Source of the DNA: Sindora glabra
Lineage: Eukaryota; Streptophyta; Magnoliopsida; Fabales; Fabaceae
Reading direction: 5' to 3'
Assembly (NCBI GenBank): GCA_020226215.1
Contig: CM035235.1
Location: forward strand, 70,767,283-70,831,282
DNA length: 64,000 nt
This document shows positions 12,826 to 24,911 of this stretch, one piece after another. Position numbers and translations under genes: made by a program. Below the pieces are notes generated by a model. The model was not told the origin of the DNA. It was given only the letters and a program-made list of their open reading frames with translations, and did no database searches. Every line of letters begins with the position of its first letter. The first letter of the stretch is position 1.

Positions 12826-15058
12826 AAAATAATCGATGCTGTCTTGCTTATGATCGTGTGGGAATTGTTGGTCTTTCTGAAATGCTATTAATTAGGAAAC
12901 ATCACACCGAGATGTTGATGTTTCCCACCAGAAGATGATTACAAGTGAAGGAAAAGTTGATGAAGAAAATCAGAAAGAACCAGAAACGTTAAGAGACAAT
13001 CCACCTTTATGAACAACTATGTTTGTGGTTTTTGTTTACGTGGAAAAACATCTAAATATAGAGGGTGCAGAATTTAAATTTCTGTTGTGTTCGTTAAGTT
13101 TAGTAAACGGCTCGTCCAATTACCATAGGCGGATTTGTAGTTTTCTCGAACTAACACAAACGACATGCGATTCTTGTTAATGCTAGTATGGTTAGGAGTT
13201 AGTTTTTTGGTTTATTCCCGAGAAAGAGAGAGCAAGAGCCATCGTTGACTATTCTGAGCAGGGACGGAACTAAAAAATTTATCTTGAAGGGCCAATATGA
13301 AAAAGAAAAAAAAATTTACACAGAGAATAAATTATAAATTTACATAATAAAAATAATAAAAATAAATTTGTTTTAATATTATAAATAATTTTATTTAATT
13401 ACTAATTATATATTTATACTTCAAAAATTTTAAATTAAATATATGTAATTATAACTATCTAGTTTAAAATTTTTAAATATAAGTATCTACTTTAAAATTA
13501 AGTAAAATTATAAGATTATTACAGTAATATAATTTCAATTTAATTAAAAACTTAATTTTAATTAATATAATTATTTATAATATATTTAATGTCATTATTA
13601 AAAAGATTTTAATATTTTATCTAAGACAACAACCAAAAGCCAAATTTAATAAGTACCTTTCTTTTTATATATTTTTTCAGGCTTAATTGTTTTTATTATA
13701 ATTATATATTATGATAAAGTGTATTAATCTTTTTATATTTTTATTTAAAATGTATAATTATAAGTTATATTAGTATTTTATAGAATAGAATAAGAAAATA
13801 ATTTATTCACTGTTAAATTCTCACATACGTTTACGATTACATATGCCATTTAAAAAATACTTAATTAATGCTTGAAGGGTCGATGGAAAAATTTTGGGAG
13901 CATCAAATTTAATTTTTCAAGAACTATTTAAATAATTTATAATATACTCTTCCGTTCTTATTTATTTATTGTTATTAACTAACTTCACATGTATTAAAAA
14001 AATAATTTAATTTATTTATTTTTAGTAAATTTTATAAGATTATTGTTTATGCACAAATTTTAAAATAATTAAAAATAGAGATAGAAACGTAAAAGAATAA
14101 ATGCAAGTTAGTTAATAGTATAAAATAATAAAGTATTTATTAATAAAAAAAGGTAGATTTGAAAAAAGAATATTTAATATTTTATTAAAATTCTGAAGTG
14201 ACAAATAAAAAAAATAAAAAAATCTTCAAAATGCGATAAATAAAAAGAAATAGAGAAAATAATATGTAAGATTAGATGGAGGTTTGGGTAACCATAGCTC
14301 TCCCAAAGGTTCCCCTAATTTCGCTCTAGATCTTGAGTAAATTTATAATTTATTGTCATTAAAATACTAAGTCTCTCACTTACATTAGTTAAAGGTTAAT
14401 TGGAATAAAATTGAATACCGTAGCCACACCTTCGCCGGTTAAAGGTTCATTGGAACCAGAGTAAATACCGTAAGTCCCTAACCGTGAAGACATAAATGAT
14501 ATTAACTCATTCCATGTCTAGTCTTCTTTGTGTTGTAGAAGTTTAACCTTTTTTAACTACTGTATGCCAGAGTATGTAGGAAAAATGTGAAAATAAAATT
14601 TATAGAGAATAAAAAACTTTATTACCTCTACCCAAACAAAAAAAAATTATGATTATATAGTCAACTTTTAAAATTTATTCAACAAAATCATATAAAAATT
14701 AAGAAGCATGTTAGTGTAAAAAGAACATAATTATTGTAAAAAGCTTCTTAGATACAGTATCTTTTCCTTAAATCACATTTAGCGTAGATAATTCAAAAAT
14801 TAAATAAACTTTTATAGGCAATTTCAAAAGTAAAGAAATTTTAATATGTTTTTAGAACCACCTTAAGAAATAGAAAAAAAATATATATAAGGGCCTGAGA
14901 TCCATATGAATGGATCCCACTTGTGTGAAATTTAGATGAGTATGAATTCTACACCTTTGTATCTTTCTTTTATATGGTGGAGCAAGAATTTCTCCTTACT
15001 CCACGGAGGACACCAGAGTTTCTCATGCTAGCTTATTAAAATATAACTTTGAGATGAA
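12826..15058. other. intergenic DNA, mostly AT-rich
   Basis: About 13250-14280 is very AT-rich. It is flanked by GGGACGGAACTAAAAAATTT (near 13260) and a CTTGAAGGGTCGATGG stretch (near 13873), which resemble parts of dispersed plant repeats. No gene was recognised. Confidence 0.5.
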
Positions 15059-15061
15059 TCA

Positions 15062-16629
15062 CTAACTATTGGTGCTGGCATTGAAAATGTGACAAGTGTA
15101 GACAGAGCAGAAGGCTTGCAAGATCATCAAAAGCAAGAGCAAAATGGCAGCTAAGAATGTCAAAATCTGCCATGATTCCAACACATAAAGCTTCATAAAT
15201 TTCCTTACTTCAACCTTCATTCTACCATTGTAGTACTTGTTTATATCTTCAATGATCTCATCCAAGAATGGTACTTTTGTCAACCTAATGGACTCACTCA
15301 TCTCATTCCACAGGTTAGCCACTGCGTCATCGCTCTTCAAATGATTCATTATAATCCCCATTTTTCTCAGCAGCTTGGCATCCTTCTCAGAGTTTGTGAC
15401 CCGTTCATTAAGTCGGTGTAACAGGTCACAACCAACGGCCCTGATGCAATTGATGTTTCATCTGCAACTAAATTTCTCAAAATCACCTCTGTGTTCACAT
15501 CCAAACTAATTGTGGGCAGGTAAAATGTGCATTTTTTTGCATCAAAATTAATGCTTGATATGCATCCCTCAGTGGGCAAGAAACTACCCCGGACTCAGGG
15601 AGTTGTGTAACAGATGGGATAGTGATTTCCTTAACTAAGGGTGATTTACTAATAAGAATATTAAAGATTGTTGAACTCCAGTTTCCTCGTTAATCAACAG
15701 GTTTTTTCCAGAATTTAAGTTCAGGAAGATTGGTTAATGTCCAAGGCAACTTAACAAGGACTTTTAGAGGTCTAGATTTTAGTACATTCTTCTGGAGCTC
15801 ACTTCGGAATTTCTTCACATGACTTGAGTGCCAGTTTGATTTCTCACTGCCTTCCTTTTCTTCATGTCGATCCAGGACTTCGGTTATTTCTGGTCCTTCC
15901 AATTTTAGCACCATAATTTCATACAAGAAATCTAGCAGATGTGCACACCCTGAGACTTCCACCTTTGGATAGTCCTCCATCTTCTCGAAAAAGGAAAACT
16001 CTTTGTATAAGCCAAGAAACATCAAATTCATCATTTCATCTGCAGTTTCTGGAAATGAGAATTTGAACTTCCACATCTTTCTCAATACGAACAATAGGAT
16101 TTGTTTCTCGAGCGTTATCATGTCCCTCAGGATTGCAACGTAAGCTGATTTTCTCCCAGCATGGTCCATCGAGTAAGACATACCTGATGAAACCCGAGGT
16201 ACCAAAACTCCTTCTTGAGCTGCATAGACTTGAAGGAACACAAGCAAGAATGAGGCATCAGCCCCCATCAGCCAAAGTTTTGCCATCGAAATTCAAGTAC
16301 TTGTGGTAGCAGGCATGGATTCTTTGCTTGAGATGTATAATCAACAAGATTTTCTAGGCTTCTAGCTTGAGACTTTGTGGTTGTTTCTAGTACCTTTTTG
16401 CTGAAGAAAGCTTGTGCATGTCCATCTCGTAGAGCTCCGGATGCCAATAATGGTAAGGGCCAGTGGCAAATTTTTGAGAGATGTTGGATTCTGGGTGACT
16501 AGTCAGAAGGATCTTTGGCACATTGAAGATGCAGACAGAGAGCTCACCATCATCATCGAGATCTTCTTCCAAGGGCTCTACGGATTTGAATGACCCATTG
16601 AAGCTCGTCAAAGTGATATTTGGAACCAT
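15062..16629 (-). pseudogene. DUF247 / UPF0481 protein pseudogene
   Basis: Minus-strand fragments of one DUF247 (UPF0481) protein in the correct order but in shifting frames. 16629-16387 has the N-terminal VCIFNVPKILL...GPYHYWHPELYEM region. 16286-15690 has the central RDMITLEKQILLFVLRKM block and a helical middle. 15579-15367 has INFDAKKCTFYLPTISLDV. 15361-15062 has the NLWNEMSESIRLTKVPF region and a C-terminal membrane helix ending TNS-stop. The intact family is a single-exon plant protein of roughly 400-550 residues with a C-terminal transmembrane anchor. Here at least three frame changes and in-frame stops break it. The open frame continues upstream of 16629 to about 16755 without a clear start. 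It is non-functional unless the breaks are sequence errors. Confidence 0.88.
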
Positions 16630-16790
16630 GTGACATTGTGGATCTTGAAAATGACTCGTATAGCGTTGTTGGAGAAGCTTATTGCTGATAACGATAACTC
16701 TGGCATCGAAGTGATCTACTTGGTTAAGAAACTTGATAAGAATGAAGCTTTTATTGGCTGAAGTCCATATACAGCACTTCCACTAGTAAC

Positions 16791-17540
16791 ATGCTGATGA
16801 CAAAATTAATAATTTCGTTTTTAAAATTGTAAGATATTAGTAAAATGATTTTTAAATTATAAAAATGATCATAATAATTTCTAATGACAACTCAACAAAA
16901 CTTAAGTTTCATTACATGATAAAGCAAGAAAGTTTAAGACTTTGTTTTTTGGAAGATATTTTGGTAGGAAAATTCCATTTCTTTGTAAATGAAGGGGCAT
17001 TATGTGTATTTATATTTTGTGATTAGAAAAAAAATAAAAGGTACGGTAGTTAAGAAAAATAATTTCCTCTTTGAAAAAAAGGAAAGATATTTTTCACCAA
17101 ACTCTTTATATTTAATATTAAATATATAAATTATTTTTTAATATTCTAATATTTTATAAATATATTCATATTAAAATTATTTTCCACCAAAATAAAAGGA
17201 GTTTGCGTCGCCAAGTCCATCTCTTGGACGAAATCAGATCTTCATGTTGAGTTTGTTTTGGCTTTGTCTTCATCAAAGCTATATTCAACTCAAATATAAA
17301 ACTGAAGCATAAATTATACATCAACCATTGCTTCCTTGGCTACCACCCTTTTGAAATGGCAGCCTGTTCAAAGGGATTTTCAGCCACCTAAAAGGTCAAA
17401 GACAGTTGCAGAGCATTTTCCTACAGCACTTCAAAGATGCAACCTTTGGATATGACGAGATAGAACGTGTAGTATTTGTAGCTCTTAGTGTAAAATAACA
17501 CCACTTAAAATGGAATTGAAATTTTATTTGCATTAAGATA
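16791..17540. other. intergenic DNA, AT-rich
   Basis: Contains a stretch (about 16945-17200) beginning near GGAAGATATTTTGGT and ending near TTTTCCACCAAAATA. Its loosely mirrored ends suggest a small fold-back repeat. No gene was seen. Confidence 0.4.
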
Positions 17541-17550
17541 TTTCCTGACC

Positions 17551-17562
17551 TGGTATCAGAGC
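17551..17562 (+). other. retroelement primer-binding-site motif (initiator tRNA-Met)
   Basis: TGGTATCAGAGC is the standard minus-strand primer site complementary to initiator tRNA-Met. Plant Copia-type and other reverse-transcribing elements use it just inside the 5' LTR. The sequence before it would be the LTR end, but I could not find a matching LTR or a gag/pol frame after it. This is either a remnant or chance; a 12-mer match makes chance less likely. Confidence 0.5.
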
Positions 17563-18552
17563 CCCAAGATTCTTTAAACACAAAGTGAGGAGTTGGATTT
17601 TTGCAATTCCATTGTGATGTGTTTCTAACTATACAACGAATAATTACTGTTACAGAAGTAGCTTGATGTATTGCCCTTTCTGGGTATATCAGTTTCATAG
17701 ACACGGTAAAAAATCTCATTGTAATTCACAGGCATATCATCAAATTGGGAACTATTATGTAGTTTTACTACTTGTCAGCCCTTTGTGTGCCAGACAGTCT
17801 CAACATCTATTCAAGCACCTCTAATCAGCTCACAAGATCACAGTTTATGTTGAATGTTGAACAAGCTTGCCATCAATGATTTTAAGTGCCTCCTTAATCC
17901 TTATCTCTATGATTCTCACTCAAAAGCTTTTTTTATTTTTTATTTTTTCCCAAGAAGAGCAACTTCATTTTACCTACTAAGGCAGAGTGCACAGATTACA
18001 AGAATAAGGAATACACAATAACCTGATAGAATACACAATATAAATAAAGATTAGATTCCTCAAACTGAAACTACAATCATAAATTAAAAATTCTCAAACT
18101 CATTGAGTATTTGAAAAAAATTCCCAGATAGATCTATTCTCCATCTCTCATATGAACTGAAGATTTTACAAATAAAATTCAAAAGATTTACAAAGAAGTA
18201 AATCTCTGTTAATAGGAATTTTTATTAAGAAAATTCAAATGAATCTCAATGAATAAGACATAGAATATATTCCTATAAAAAAATTCTATTTTAAGAGAAT
18301 AAAATCTTACCATGAAAAAATAAAATCAAAATAAAAAAGTTTATGCACAAATTCGAATCCCACTTTATAAATCGCGGAGAACCGCTCACGAGATCTAAAC
18401 TAATAGTGAGAAAAAATTCAGAAGAGAAGAAGATGACAATGAAGAAAGTAGGGCTAACTTCAACTCTATCCCTAGCTTTATCTTCAACTCTATCTCAAAC
18501 TTTCATGAAAATATAAATATTTAAGAAGAATATCAATTTGACTCCTGCCTTT

Positions 18553-19347
18553 TGTCACGGGCTGGCAACTTCACTTGCTAGACTGTGCGGCACTTGCTAT
18601 TAACAACTTGAAAGCAAGCCAGCCAAAAATTAGACCCACGACACCCAAGTGGGTTAACATACCGAGCGGCAACAAGATAAAGGGCACAGCGGAAGATAAA
18701 CAACCGAGGCAACCAAAACACGCATAAATAGGGGCAACGATGGCACAAAACATAGCACAAAGCATATTAAAGGCAACCACGAAGCACACAAGTGCAAAAT
18801 ATGCAAAGCGGGCAAATGCGGCCAAAACCGGCTAAAATTCGAAACATCGTAATTTAGAAGAGGGGCTACTTCTTTCATTCAGATAATCCTCCATACAGTA
18901 TTGGAAATGTGCAAGGGAGGTACAAGCTGCACATTCCATCCCCTAGACTAGTGCAAGGTTCCCACCATGGTCACCTTACACTCCCCCCCTAAAGAGCATT
19001 ATGAACAAAATCCAAAATTGCCTAAGATGACATACTTTTTTCGAGTTGTCATAAGGGCTTTTCGGCTAGCTCCAGGTGGCAAAATGCTACCAAAATACAC
19101 CGATAGAAAGATAAAAATGCAAGGATCACAGCCAAGTGCTTTCCTACTCGCACTGGACAAGTTACCTTGGTCAAAATTACATGTAAAGTGCAAATACATA
19201 GAAAAATAGAAAAAATAGTACACAAGTCAGAATGACCCCAAATTTGGGCTACAAGGTCTCCATCATATGCTTGAATTATCTGCCAAGTTATAGCTTAAAC
19301 GGAGCTTGTTTGCTTGGTGAACTGGTGTGTAAGGCCGGCTTGTGACA
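18553..19347 (-). mobile_element. long terminal repeat (truncated LTR retrotransposon)
   Basis: A GC-richer ~795-bp block. On the minus strand it starts TGTCACAAGCCGGCC and ends GCCCGTGACA, the TG...CA form with short inverted ends expected of an LTR. Immediately before its minus-strand start is a purine tract GGGGGAAAG (19348-19356), as expected for a 3' LTR. Only some 60 bp of internal sequence is recognisable beyond that. Open frames inside (e.g. minus 18825-18571, hydrophobic, 84 residues) are probably incidental LTR frames. I assign no superfamily. Confidence 0.65.
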
Positions 19348-19356
19348 CTTTCCCCC
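19348..19356 (-). other. polypurine tract
   Basis: GGGGGAAAG on the minus strand directly abuts the TGTCAC start of the LTR at 19347, the standard position of the plus-strand primer of LTR retrotransposons. Confidence 0.6.
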
Positions 19357-19409
19357 ATGCGATGATCGAGAGAAATTATTCCCATCCATATCACCTGTAA
19401 AGACATCGT

Positions 19410-20095
19410 TTAATAGGATAATGGCATGAAAATTTTAAATTCTTAGAGAGAGTCAATGTTTCAATTATTAAATAATCTTTGGCTCATCTGCTTCATTCTT
19501 TCAAAAAAATTAATTTAAAAATTAAAATATTCAATTTCCAATAACTTCTCTTAAAATTAAATTATATAAAAGAATAATTGTAAGAATAATTTAAACCAAA
19601 TTTTTTATTAAATTATTTTTATTAACAAATGACAATTATTTTGTTTATTTAACTTATCTGCTCAAATATTTGAAATAAAAATCATGAATAAAAATAGGAG
19701 AAAAATGAAGATATATTATTAATATATTAATATACTATAAAATTTTATTATATATTAAATTTATATTTTAAAAAATTAAATTTAATATATTATATAATAA
19801 TAAATTAATAATCGAATTTAATAATATAGATGCATCGTAGTCCTCTCCTAAAAACAATCCACCTCTTGCAATTTTGAACATGGAGGAATTATACACACTC
19901 CCAAGTCCAACGGGCCACTATTCAACCAGAGGGGCAAGGACGAAGGTGCCTGTTCAAAACAGCAAGAGAGGAACTTCTTGGTTAAAAAGAGCGAAAGTGC
20001 TTCTGGAAAAAAGGCACTTCCCCGCACAGGGCCCTTTTCTCTTTAAAAACTTTGACTCAGAGTAGTCAAGCTCCTACAGAATAGATCACAAAAAG
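19410..20095. other. AT-rich spacer and presumed leader of the IPMDH-like gene
   Basis: The left part is AT-rich. From about 19840 base composition rises, and a 63-codon frame (19874-20065, +) ends 30 bp before the IPMDH-like ATG. It has no family signature and may be an upstream ORF if the transcript starts early enough. Confidence 0.4.
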
Positions 20096-23000
20096 ATGTC
20101 AACTTTTCTGCAACGCATTGTGAAAGCCATTCAGAGTTCAAAGGAATACTCTAAGCCAAGTGTGGGAAGAGGTTTTGCGACGAGAGCCGCCACCGCTTCC
20201 AAACGCAGCTACAACATCACGGTGATTCCCGGCGATCATATCGGGCCAGAAGTCATCTCTGTCGCCAAAGATGTCCTCGAGTTTGCCAGCTCTCTCGAAG
20301 GTAAATAATCATATCATGCCATTTCTCCTCACCTGTTTTTGCTTTTAACATTAAAATTGAACGCTAAGGAGAGTGTATTTTCGCTTAATTTAATATTAGT
20401 TCCAACAAATTAATCAAATAAAATCTAGTTTTAAATTGAATCTTCTCAGTTTGATTCAGTTAAATGTTGAAATAGTGTGAATTCACCCATAATGATAAGA
20501 AATAGTTTGTCAGTTTATCTATGTACGGTTGTACATGTATTGTTCACCACAATAATGCTATCCATTTACTTGTCAAATCTATCCCTCACCAGTTACATAA
20601 CCATAGTAAGGGAAGACTAATCAAATGTGAGAACAAAGATATAAGCCTGACATTATTGTTTTCACAGACCGAAGCTTTAGTTGTCCAATTTTTTGAATTT
20701 AAACTTTGGTGCATAGTTTACATGATTTTTACTTGTGCATATTTCTGTAATTTTTTAAAAAATTATATCTTTTACTTTATACAAAATATTGAAAATTTTC
20801 AATAACTTTTATTTTGTTGATGATGCCTAAAATTATTGTAAAATTGTAACTTTCTAAAAAATAACAATTTTTTTTGTGATATTTATGATAAAATTGCAAA
20901 AAGCTTGCAAATTTTTTGAGAAATTGCTGGAACATTGTCCTTTCGAGAAATATTTATGCACCACAATTATAAGACCTGTCCTTATTCTCACTCAATGGGA
21001 AGTAACCAGTTGCTAGTTTTATTACCCATATATCAATTTTGTAGAACCTACATGCACTGGATATTGTGTTTTTCAATTTTTAAGCTATTGGAAATTAAGG
21101 TTGCCTTTTTCCTTGTTGGATGAGAGTAAGGATAGATATTATGATTGAATTATATAAATATTTTTCTTATTCTTTCCTCATTCAATCCTAATTTTATTGG
21201 TTAAGAAATAGGAAAGAGGTAATTCATGATTCTGACTTTTAAATCATGTGAAGAGTGAGTTTTATTTTCAGATAACATAATTCGTTTGCATTTGAACATT
21301 CAACATTACTATTTTTCCTACTATTTTAAGATAGAAAAAGCATAGGATTGTGCTTGATATATGTTTGAGAAAATGCTCGATGATCAGCATGTTTATAGGA
21401 TTCTAAAGACGAAGGGAAATGCTCCCCTTCTGGATTTTTTCTCTGTTAATTGCTTGCTAAAAAGAGGAGAACCAAAGATTAATACCAATGAATATGTAAT
21501 ATGAAATAAATAAAGATATTTTCAATATTTCTTATAAATTTCCATTTTTTTTCTGTTGTACTAGGAATCAAATTGGAGTTTCGGGAAATGCTTCTGGGTG
21601 GAGCTGCATTGGATGAGACAGAAGTGCCATTACCTGAGGAGACCCTTTCTGTGGCTAAGCAATCTGATGCTATTTTGCTTGGTGCAATTGGAGGGTAAAT
21701 ATTTTTTATAGCTCTCATTTGAAAAAAATTGACTTTTTTTCTTTATCTCTGTCCTTGAATTCTTTTCTCCCTTCAATCATTATTGTGTCATTCTATTTAA
21801 CCACTTAAGGTATAAATGGGACAACGACGAGAAACATCTAAAGCCTGAGACTGGGATTCTTCAGCTACGGGAAGGTCTTAAAGTATTTGCAAATCTGAGA
21901 CCAGCAACTGTACTTCCACAGGTGAAAACTTGTTAATTTCATTTCAAGCAAAAATATATCTCACCAGAACAATATCAACTATAATGCAGGCTTCCATTAC
22001 TTAAAGATTACGTGCTTCATTTGTTTCGTAAGCCAAGGTATTTGTTTTAGCTTGAAATCTTGAGACTCATTTTTCTAGTTTGTGTGAACTTGCCTATAGT
22101 TACTGGAAGCCTCAACTTTGAAGAGAGAGGTTGCAGAAGGGGTTGATCTCATGGTTATAAGGGAACTCACTGGAGGTTTGTCGGGGTTTGATTCTGGCAT
22201 CAGTAAAGTGGATTTTGTTCTCATTTATGTTTCTCACCGTTTTTGAATGGATCATGTACTCTTAACTTGTTCAACCAAATTTGAAGATAATTTCTTTTTT
22301 CTTTCCCTTAATGGATTTGTGTAGTGAACTTGTATATCTGGGACTAAGGCCTGTGTTTGCTTTGTTATATTTAGGTATATACTTTGGAAAACCCAGGGGC
22401 TGCAGTACCAATGAAAATGGTGAAGAGACTGCCTTCAATACTGAGATTTATGCTGCACACGAGGTCTCTTGCTAGCCAAAGTTGTTGCCTTTCACTAGAT
22501 AGGTGTGAACTTTCCTTTATGCCACCTTTCAAATATCCTTCCTAAATGATTTTTACTTCATCTTGTATCCCCATTGGATTGGTGCTAGAATTTCTAATGT
22601 TCTTTGTGAGATCAGTTTGTGTCTTAGAATAATTTCAATATAATACCTGATTTATGATCATCTGATGTATAATAATGTCTATGCTAGATTGACCGCATAG
22701 CTCGTGTTGCCTTTGATATTGCTCGGAAGAGGAGTGGGAAACTTTGTTCTGTTGACAAAGCCAATGTGTTAGAGGTACTTTATATGGAGTATAGTTAATT
22801 TGTGTCCTTGTATTATATGTTTGCATAGGAATATCGTGATGAAATTAAGGTTCTATTCTAGCATATCAGATGTTACTAAACTAAGGTTATTTGTATTTTC
22901 CAGTCGTCGATGCTCTGGAGGAGAAGAGTTCTGGCAATTGCACAAGAATATCCTGATGTTGAGCTCTCTCACATGTATGTTGATAATGCTGCAATGCAAC

Positions 23001-23838
23001 TAGTTCGCTGTCCCAAGCAAGTCTGCATAAGGAAAATATTAGCATAGTGTTTCATTTTAACTGAATTCACATGAAACTGCAAGTGTCATAACTTCTTAAC
23101 TTCGACTATTGCAGTTCGATACAATTGTAACAAACAATATATTTGGCGATATATTATCAGATGAGGCAGCAATGATCTCCGGAAGTATCGGGATGCTTCC
23201 ATCTGCTAGCCTTGGGGATTCGGTAAAACCTTGTCTTACCATAACATTGATTGTCAGCTTGTAATCAACAATTTTATATTGCAGTGCCTTCCTGCTAAAT
23301 TTGTTCTTTATTTGATCTAAATTGGTTTCTCAGGGACCAGGACTTTTTGAACCTGTACATGGGTCTGCTCCTGATATTGCTGGACAGGTTAGTTTCTTAA
23401 CTTCAAAATTTGATTTCTGTTGATGTCAGGTGCATTACCGCGGCTGTGTAATTATTTATCCGCAGGACAAGGCAAACCCGTTTGCTGCAGTTCTCAGTGC
23501 TGCTATGCTTTTGAGGTATGGCCTCGGACAAGGAAAGGCTGCTGAGAGAATAGAGAATGCAGTTCTGGACACCTTGAATAGAGGATTTCGAACTCCTGAT
23601 ATTCTGCAGGAACGGTAAGCAAGTGCAATCTTCATTATCTTGATTTCATGCATTGCATTGCATCATGCAAATGATAGGATTGTATGTTATGTTAATGCAG
23701 AAGCTGGTAGGATGCAAACAACTGGGTGAGGAGATAATGAAGTCAGTAGGTTCCCAAAATTCCTTCTGTAGTATGAAGTATCGACAAACTGAAATCGAAT
23801 CAGCTCAGAATTCTTGGATGTCTGTTGAGGAACTATGA
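20096..23838 (+). CDS. IPMDH: 3-isopropylmalate dehydrogenase-like, frame broken before last exon
   Basis: Leucine-biosynthesis enzyme that oxidatively decarboxylates 3-isopropylmalate with NAD. Exons: 20096-20300, 21565-21694, 21810-21921, 22100-22175, 22375-22463, 22688-22774, 22904-23020, 23115-23222, 23334-23387, 23466-23614, then 23701 on; all junctions are GT/AG. Catalytic and metal residues are present: the LREGLKVFANLRP arginines, RELTGG and the YFG tyrosine, SVDKAN lysine, VDNAAMQ and FGDILSDEA aspartates, and HGSAPDIAG for NAD. Oddities: PGDHIGPEV replaces PGDGIGPEV, YFGKPRG replaces YFGEPRG, and the N-terminus (RGFATRAA) looks mitochondrial rather than plastidial. Exon 10 ends in phase 2, but the last exon (KLVGCKQLGEE... 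to 23838) needs phase 0. As sequenced, translation stops at 23708-23710 after about 378 residues, against the usual ~405. Either a decaying duplicate or a sequence error. Confidence 0.85.
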
Positions 23839-24911
23839 CATTCAAAACTCCCCTTAGTGCCAAGTCCCAAGAATACCTAGAGATTTCTGGTTTGCACTGC
23901 GTCTAATTGCATTGCTAGAGAGATTGTTGTTTTCTTTCTTTACAGCATTATTTGTTGGCTTCCTTTTTGGCTAAGCTGCTTGTAATATTGAAACAATGAT
24001 TTGGATGATGGAAATTGGAAAATCCAGCATTGTAATTCACATTTTAGTCCAGCATTGCATTTGGAATGAAGATATACATTATAAATGTAATTTAACCTGT
24101 TATTCGGTAACCTATTATTTAAATTGTAGTTTTGAGTTTATCTATCAATCGTTATTATTTTAATCACTCAAATGGCCTTCTATAGTACTAATTACACAAT
24201 TAAATTTGATGCTTAATAGGAACATCTCATGTTTTTTACATTTTATTATTTAAATAACTAACTATTACTTAGAATTTTGACTTATTTGAACGTATTTTTA
24301 TATTTTTTCTTTTACCTTGTTGCCATTCAGGTATTTTGATCACTTCTCCCATCTAATACAATAAGCCTGATTAGTTTTAATGGAATATAAATTAAATCTG
24401 TATTCAATTACTTAATGGATCTAAATTTACTGAATGAAAATAAAACTCAAACTTTTCTTTCTTTAAAATTCATTGTTGATTGTAATAATTTAGGGAAGTA
24501 TTGTGACCTTAAGGTGATTATATCAAACTAAAAATTTTGTGATTATGTAATAAGCATCATGCAATTATGTAGTTATTGGTCAAGAAAGCGGAATGTGATG
24601 TTTTTTAATATTTATATACTGTAGTCAATAAATTTGTTGTAGAAAGGTGATTTGAGGGAGAAAAAGATGAAAAAAATTAATTAGTAAAAAGAAATCATAT
24701 ATTTTTAGATTTAATAAAAAATTTAATAAATATTTTTTTTATATTTGAGGTGAAAGTTTATGAATTTTTAATTGGCCCCTTTATTAACTAATTAAAATTA
24801 ATGATAGATAAGAATATTTAAATATATAAATAGAATACATAAAATAAAGTTGGTGCTAAAATTTTGGTCGTGCAACCCAAACATATAAATGGGCTTGCCA
24901 TGATTATCGAC
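23839..24911. other. spacer between IPMDH-like and BRIZ genes
   Basis: Presumed 3' UTR up to about 24090, then AT-rich DNA. No gene was recognised. Confidence 0.6.

Noticed and set aside
18571..18825. Hydrophobic 84-residue minus-strand ORF as a membrane protein gene
   Set aside because: It lies wholly inside the LTR block, overlaps other frames of similar length and has no family signature.
18549..19351. 4-bp CTTT target-site duplication of a solo LTR
   Set aside because: The right-hand CTTT is the complement of the polypurine tract adjoining the LTR, so it is part of the element.
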